Assembly: GCA_025201805.1 (NCBI GenBank)
Contig: MU619282.1
Coordinates: 62,821-126,820, forward strand
Direction: 5' to 3'
Source of the DNA: Parasitella parasitica
Lineage: Eukaryota > Mucoromycota > Mucoromycetes > Mucorales > Mucoraceae
DNA: 64,000 nucleotides
Shown piece by piece: positions 58,322-64,000 of the stretch. The notes below the pieces were generated by a model that did not search any database, had not been told where the DNA came from, and saw only the letters and a list, made by a program, of their open reading frames with translations. The first letter of the stretch is position 1, and every line of letters begins with the position of its first letter. A program made the translations under genes and the position numbers.

Positions 58322-60018
58322 CTACACCATGGCATTTCTAGGAGCGGCAAGCCTGCTTGTATCCTTGAGTTCGAGTGCTTCATGGTCACTGCTGTTGCTA
58401 AAGTCATCATCATCATCATCTAAAAATGACGAAGAAGCATCCAAAACAGTCTCACGATTACTTACTACTTCCGTATAACCTCTGTTAGTTTGTGGTGAGC
58501 TGGGATAGTTTGTCAAGGATTCCCACAAATAGATCAACGAGAATGCAAAGACAAATACAATAAAACCAAACGACAAAAGAATATTGATATAAGACATCAC
58601 ATCAATATCCAAAATAGAGAGATATCCAAGTTGTTCTTCTGTACTTCCCATAAACAAAAATCCTGCCAAAATCAAAGTCTACTTGGTTTCATTGACACAT
58701 TTGGGATGATTAGTATTGTACTGCCCGGGGTGTAGCCAATATGTATACTTACGAGAGGAGGGATGTATTGCCATGGATCAACTTTTGTAGGCTCATTTTC
58801 TTTCCAAACAAAGCAAATTTCAACGATCCTGCTCAAACCACCTGATGCTAGCATGTAGCCAAAGTAAGAGTGTATTGTGCCGCTGTTGGCTACATGCTGT
58901 GCATGGCCTTGAAAAGCAGCCGCGGTCAAAATAATCAAGATGGAGGGGATCACTGATCTCTTTCCGTTTCTGCTCAATACAACGCCAACAATACCGGCAG
59001 CCCACCATATTATGCCCATAGAAGTATGCTGGTAATCGCCGTGATTCCAATCCTGACCCCATCTATAAATAAAAACTTAGATCTCACATAACCTGCTTTG
59101 ATTTTATCCTACGGCTTGCCTGTGCTCAGTAAATGTGTTGACGATGCCCCAAGCGAGAATAACCCAGCTATCGTACCATTCCTGGCTCTTTCCGTTCCTA
59201 ATCAACAGAGGTGCTCCAACACGAAGCATCAACAGCATTACAATTCCGTAAGCCACAAATGACGAGCCCATAATAAAGTGTGCCAAACACTGTCCCTGAT
59301 GATCTATTGGTTTTTGAGACGTTGGTTTACATTCTTTCCATTTCATGCATATGCGCTCATACTGACCTCCATAACAGAACCCCAAGGAGGCAATAACACC
59401 TAACACAATTTGAGTATAACCAATAACTGGAATAGAGGCGCCGAGATATTTGTGTGTTTTAGTCAATAACGGCCTAATTTTGCCCAAAATACCCTTTTCC
59501 AAATGTAGCTTCAAGTAAACGCCTATCGCAAATTGTGAAATAACAGACCAAACCACGATATGGGCAAACCATCTATGGGCGATATGAGGTTCCTACACGA
59601 TCATCAACAAAAAAAAAAATATTTATATGTATATTTGCGAGATATATGGAAGGGGGCATATATTTACATAATTTCGTCCGTTGTGTGCATGGGCTAGAAA
59701 ATAACCAACTACAAATACTGCGCTCGCTAATATCTGTACTGGCACATGCCACCTATTTTTTGCGAGACCGAGCACTAATCCCAAGGGATAGAGTATGCCA
59801 AATGCTGATATTTTGTTTGATTAGCAAGGCTCTAGTTAATTGATTTGTCAAAAAAAAAAAAAAAAAAAAGTACCTAGTACCATAGAGCAGATATGAAGCG
59901 TCATGATAAGACCAATAGGTTCGTTTGTGGCGGCACTACTATTAAACAGTGCAGGGTCCAAATTATGACTATGGCCCATACCACTTTCATGCTGATGCTG
60001 ATGCTCATGCTCATCCAT
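58322..60018 (-). CDS. Ytp1-like multi-pass membrane protein
   Basis: Exons 59874..60018, 59668..59804, 59120..59592, 58753..59062 and 58322..58678; 473 residues. A His-rich N-terminus (MDEHEHQHQHESGMGHSH) and about ten helices follow the fungal Ytp1/DUF2427 pattern: GLIMTLHICSMVL, KTHKYLGASIPVIGYTQIVLG, HFIMGSSFVAYG, the signature FTEHRWGQDWNHGDYQHTS and GIIWWAAG. The cytochrome-b561-like arrangement of conserved histidines suggests haem binding or electron transfer, but no activity is established. Intron 59063..59119 uses a GC donor (CACAG/GCAAGC); only this gives the signature. The acidic tail includes a six-Asp run. Exon 1 is followed by an intron with an A19 (plus-strand) run. Confidence 0.85.
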
Positions 60019-60374
60019 TTTAAGCGTAAAGAAGAGATATGTACAATTTAGAAAAGGAAGAAAGAAAGAAAGGGTGCTATCTAGTCAACAGGTGCATTTT
60101 TATCAATGACGGCACCATGGATTATCCGCCAAATTAAATTCTTGGTGGTAGTAGTGTAACATGCTATTGTTTACTTTGGTGGAGTGCAAGGCTATAAAAC
60201 GCACAGAAGCTTTATTCAAGTTGTATAATTCAACTATGGCTGCTACAATTTCTGCTAGCAGAGCATGTCAGCTCGCTTTTGTTGGTTTTCAAATCAAGCG
60301 ACCGTCTGATGAGAGGCGGGAGTCTTGTGCAGTCCTGGAGCCGGAGAACGCACAAACAGCAAACTTGTTTGTTT
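60019..60374. other. Intergenic upstream of the Ytp1-like gene
   Basis: 356 bp containing the Ytp1-like promoter and the 3' end of the F-box gene. No gene or recognised element. Confidence 0.5.
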
Positions 60375-61205
60375 TCACGACACAATTTCCGTCGATATAG
60401 TCTTGTGGGTAAACCGTATCTTTCTCAATGACACTGCGTTGTCCATAATCTCGCATGCTTGCACTGCGCTTGCAATGGTTTCAACGTGTCGGATGTCAAT
60501 CGTATCCAATAAACTGAGGTTTTGAACCAGGATATCAATTGATTTCGGTTTGATCTGATTGCACCACTGCAATACAACACATTCTAATTTCGGCAGACTA
60601 TGAGCAATATTCTCCACAGTGCGGCCATCTACCCACGTGCAATAGGATAGGTCTAAATGGCGGAGATCAGCCTTGATGAGGGCGGTGCTGTCAAACATGC
60701 TGTCCAAATGGTTTGCTGTGTCAATGGAAGCACAGGGTTTGATCATGGTATTGCTTAAATCCAGGAACTTGAGGTGCTGGCAGGTGGCCTTACCTATCCA
60801 GCGGAGTATGTCGTTCGAAATGGTGCAATTGGCAAGTATCAATGTGTGCAGGTGATATGTGTTTGCTCGTATCAACGGCAAAATCGCTGCGGGTGTTAGG
60901 TGGGTGCATTTTGACAGATTTACGCACTTGAGATTGGATAATTGGCGCCAAGAAATGAGCAGCTTATCTGTTACGTGTTGATGGATTCGTGAAAAATCCA
61001 GGTTTTGTACATGAGATTGAGTTTTTTCAGATACTTTGCTAAATGAATATAATTGGTGAGCAGAGTTCAATGCAGGATATCGGTAGAGAACAGAGGAGGC
61101 AAGAAGATTCCAGTGCTGATCAACACATGCCGCCTCGCAAAGATCTGCCGTTGAGAGCAAATCAAGTATCGTCGTAGAGATTTCTACTGGCACTTTTTCC
61201 ATCAT
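60375..61205 (-). CDS. F-box / leucine-rich-repeat protein
   Basis: Single exon, 276 residues from ATG 61205. An F-box-like N-terminus (KVPVEISTTILDLLSTADLCEAACVDQHW pattern: P-x-E then L-x-x-L-x-x-x-D-L, W) is followed by leucine-rich repeats of the F-box type: LKCVNLSKCTHLTPAAILPL, LHTLILANCTISNDILRWI, LKFLDLSNTMI, LRHLDLSYCTWVDGRTVENI, LECVVLQWCNQIKPKSIDIL. These proteins are substrate receptors of SCF ubiquitin ligases. The substrate is unknown. Two adjacent ATG codons open the gene; the second (61202) is equally possible. Confidence 0.85.
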   Translation of the reverse strand: MMEKVPVEISTTILDLLSTADLCEAACVDQHWNLLASSVLYRYPALNSAHQLYSFSKVSEKTQSHVQNLDFSRIHQHVTDKLLISWRQLSNLKCVNLSKCTHLTPAAILPLIRANTYHLHTLILANCTISNDILRWIGKATCQHLKFLDLSNTMIKPCASIDTANHLDSMFDSTALIKADLRHLDLSYCTWVDGRTVENIAHSLPKLECVVLQWCNQIKPKSIDILVQNLSLLDTIDIRHVETIASAVQACEIMDNAVSLRKIRFTHKTISTEIVS

Positions 61206-61342
61206 GGCAGCAAAAGAAGTAAATATGCCCAACAGCGATCATTTTGCATAAAGAAAAAAAAAAAAAATGAAACCAAAGTCAAGTCAAACACCAGTAATTT
61301 TTTATATACAACAGGGAAAAGCTTATTTCATATGCAAGGCAT

Positions 61343-62874
61343 TTAATCTGATCGGCGGACAAAGCCAATAGAAAAGTTCTTGGTAAACAGCATGGCAGGA
61401 TGGTCGATCTTTCTCATAAAAGGAGGCAAAATGAGCGTGGATTGGTTCAAGGTATTTACAAGTTGTTGGCAGTGGCCATCGGGGTATATCAAATGGTCGG
61501 TTGACTTGTCGTTTGACCATAATGTAACGTATTTTTTCACATGCTGTTCGTCTTGTACGCTTGTTGGACTACAGTCCAAATAGATTACCTTCATGACTCT
61601 TTCTCGCACTAGTGAATGGCTGCTGTTCTCAGCATACCCATTATTATGAACAACGTTTGTATCCCAATTAAACAACCATATCTATTGGCGTTATCGAGTT
61701 AGTGGCGCCTTCTAAAAGACAGCTACTTGTACGTACCAGTGCATAAATTCGTTGACTTTGACGGCCTTGTATCAAAAAGCGATGAGTGGCATGGATTTTT
61801 GCAGCATTGACAAGATCAGATACCAGGAAATCAGTAAATACAGGCTGTTCAAGGGGATTAGGTGTCAAATCAATGCAATATTTGAATAATTTAACTGCCA
61901 GCAGTTGCATTTCATCATCTTCCATGCAATAATGTCCCTCCCCAACGGCATTTTGGCATTTTGAGCAATTAATAGCTATCCACTTTGTCAAAGTACCTCG
62001 ATCCCACTACAAAAAAAAAAGTGATTATTAGTATTTGACGGTACTAGCTAAACACGAAATGCATGTATGGTATGGTAGTAGTTTGTCCAAAAGAATCGAA
62101 ATCCTTTAAAGAGAATACATCTATCTCTCCACAAACTGTTGAATGCCACGGTAAATGTTAATTTTGGATTTTTGTATCGTTCAGCGATAATATCTAACGT
62201 ATCGCCGACCTTCTTGAAATCCTTTTTCGTTTAGGGAGTGGGTGGTGGTTTTTTCTACTTACGTTTGATCTTTTTGATACCACCGAATCTGGCTGCAGAG
62301 AGTCCTTTATGATGTTATCAGGGTGTATCAGAAAGTAAGTTGTGCCAACCAACAATACATGAGGTCGCGCAAGAATGGGCTTCATACGCGCTCGATGTTC
62401 TTCAGGTTTTGTTTCATGGCAGATCCAGCACTCAACCAGCTCGTACCAATGTTCAGAAGGCAAATCCTTGATCTTGTATTCTATGGCAGAGTCAAGAAAC
62501 CCTTGAGCACAGTGCCGGCATTGTATTTGCTTCTCAGGAGATTGCTTCAGCAGTTGCTTGGATGTCCACCATTCTTTCACATCATTTTGTTGAGAACGTA
62601 AAGGAACAGGGGGCTTTAACAAAGATAACTTGATTTCCCAAGGTTTCAACTCGTCTTTGTCAGCGGGTGGTAGACTATTTGGCTGAGCCACCACGAGGTT
62701 TTGAGTGGAAATAGCAATATCAATCGAGCTCAAGTCAGCAACGATTTCGTTTTTAAGAACAAGAGCACTATCTTTGACCTGCAGATACTCTGCTACATCG
62801 CATGTCGACTCGGCGGCTATCGTAGCACGAAGAACATTGATATTGCTTAGTTCTTCGGCAAAAAAAGGAATCAT
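61343..62874 (-). CDS. UBE3D / Ipa1-like protein (HECT-like E3, mRNA 3'-end processing)
   Basis: Exons 62263..62874, 61737..62006 and 61343..61681 give 406 residues; a further in-frame 159-nt exon (62054..62212) may belong, giving 459. Two Cys pairs form the family zinc site: CRHCAQGFL followed by DLPSEHWYELVECWICHE, and later INCSKCQNAVGE. C-terminal motifs FLIQGRQSQRIYAL, WLFNWDTNVV and a conserved TLWSNDKS-type strand match human UBE3D throughout. The yeast relative Ipa1 is needed for pre-mRNA cleavage and polyadenylation; UBE3D binds CPSF73 and E2 enzymes. The region between the two Cys pairs is spanned by an unusually long intron (62007..62262) if the optional exon is skipped. The C-terminal exon boundary (61681) gives IWLFNWD. 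Confidence 0.85.
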
Positions 62875-63342
62875 AGTAGCAAACGAAAAGCGCGTTTGAC
62901 AGGAAAAGACTTGAAGCAGCTTTTATAACAATGGTCACTAAAAATACGCCACTCTTACAGGTCTCAAAATTTTGCATAGCAAGTTGTTTGATGTTTATGT
63001 TTGAATTTATGGACTGTAAGCTCTGCAATACATATAGAAATCAACGACGCATGTATGCATCAAGTGAAATAGACTTTTTTTTTTTGGCTAGTGACAAAGT
63101 GAAAAGTTTTCATCTTTATTTAAAATGGCAACATCATAAAACATTAACCACCTACAGACCTCTGAATTACACCAAATGATTTCCCCAAGGTCAAACTAGT
63201 ATGCTACAGTGGTTTGTAGCTTTTAAAGACATTGTATTTTCCCCTGGAAATATGAATTTTTTTTACGAGGGACTGTAGCAAACTGGCAATATTTGATGTA
63301 CTTTCATTTTGCAGTTTCAGAAAAAAAAAAAAAATATGATAA
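62875..63342. other. Intergenic upstream of the UBE3D-like gene
   Basis: Promoter of the UBE3D-like gene followed by AT-rich sequence up to the repeat. Short frames have no motifs. Confidence 0.5.
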
Positions 63343-64000
63343 AGGTCATGGTGATTGTGATAATATTAAGGTATATATTAGGATTGCTGATAACAAACAT
63401 TTTATTTCTGGTAAAAGCTAAGGAGTTTCGGAGAGAAGAGAAATGTCTCCCTAAAAAGATTTCAAGTAGGCTTTGTGTAGTGAAAATACAAAGAGGATGT
63501 GTTATGAAATAAGCTATCTACATCATATCTTTAAGTTCAAGGTACTCTTAAAAAAAAGGCTACGGTTGTCTATCGACAAACATCTGTGATTCTGGGTGTA
63601 AGTGTGTCTATTGACTATGGATCAAATACCTTTAACTGGATTCAGGAACGAAGAGCGGGATTGAAGATAAACGCATTTATGCCCTTGAGATTTCAAAAAT
63701 TTCTATACAAATAATTTTATATGAATGGGTGTGATATTCCGGTGGCAGATTGTCCCCTTTTCTCTGGTATTTTATAGTGTAGAAAATCTTGTCAGACAAG
63801 TACCAAGCTGGATTCTCTGTATCCAGTTGCACAGCAGAACAGCTAGTCAAACCTGTGCCATCTATTTCATAATATTGGAATGATTCAAAAGTGTGCGCCT
63901 TTGCAAAGCCAGCGTAGATTTTAGGCGCCTAATTTTTTTTTTTTTTTTTTGCTCTACACGAACTTCAGTGTGTTATTGTAACAAAAAAGACAAAAGCTGT
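63343..64000. mobile_element. 2.7-kb element, copy 2, inverted and cut by the window edge
   Basis: 63343-64000 is the reverse complement of about 15585-16270. The first 60 bp (TIR, ending GATTGCTGATAACAA) is diverged, with a small insertion and a larger missing segment further in, but from about 63560 on it is nearly identical, including the GGCGCCTAA-T18 stretch. The left boundary GCAGTTT-AAAA outside the TIR resembles the left flank of copy 1. The remainder of the element lies beyond the window. Confidence 0.75.

Noticed and set aside
1-64000. CRISPR arrays, operons, prophage or other prokaryotic systems
   Set aside because: No regularly spaced repeats; all genes are spliced or of fungal type.

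Overview
The window is nuclear DNA of a filamentous fungus, most probably an early-diverging Mucoromycota lineage (Mucorales-like). This is inferred from AT-rich sequence, very short GT-AG introns (mostly 47-106 nt), long homopolymers, fungal families (two VTC polyphosphate-complex subunits, a chitinase, Ytp1-like and Bre4-like membrane proteins, a Hal/Npr-type kinase) and animal-like families absent or divergent in yeasts (RFX factor, FTS/AKTIP, UBE3D, CaMKK-like kinase). There are no prokaryotic features. Two assembly gaps (N runs) lie at 2998-3197 and 18437-18446. All splice models were built by hand from splice signals, reading phase and family resemblance.

Layout. 0.1-8.7 kb: GH18 chitinase (+), Bax-inhibitor-1-like membrane protein (+), then two tandem SPX-VTC-DUF202 genes (-), the first cut by a gap. 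10.5-13.4 kb: transportin (karyopherin beta-2). 13.6-16.3 kb: an element with 47-nt perfect inverted ends; a second copy in opposite orientation runs off the right edge of the window (63.3-64.0 kb). 18.6-24.1 kb: CLASP-like TOG protein with a repeated tail, TCTP (-), TM9SF/EMP70 (+). 25.4-29.5 kb: RFX transcription factor and M18 aspartyl aminopeptidase (both -). 30.0-32.3 kb: WD40 protein of Crt10 type. 32.3-39.3 kb: gene-poor, with a repeat, an FTS/AKTIP-like UEV gene and a spliced 56-residue ORF.

39.3-48.3 kb: Hal-type protein kinase (+), nine-exon Bre4/aromatic-acid-exporter-like membrane protein (-), aldo-keto reductase (+), CaMKK-like kinase (-). 50.5-54.4 kb: tandem mucin-like single-pass membrane proteins (-) with signs of recent gene conversion. 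55.9-57.9 kb: kelch membrane protein. 58.3-62.9 kb: Ytp1-like protein, F-box/LRR protein and UBE3D/Ipa1-like protein, all on the minus strand.

The genes do not form one pathway; this is an ordinary housekeeping and signalling neighbourhood with two tandem duplications. The least explained material is repetitive: the inverted-end element (two copies), a ~0.55 kb dispersed repeat (33.6-34.1 kb and 54.95-55.56 kb, opposite orientation) and several coding-like fragments without full genes. Three GC-AG introns and a 14-nt microexon are the main gene-structure oddities.
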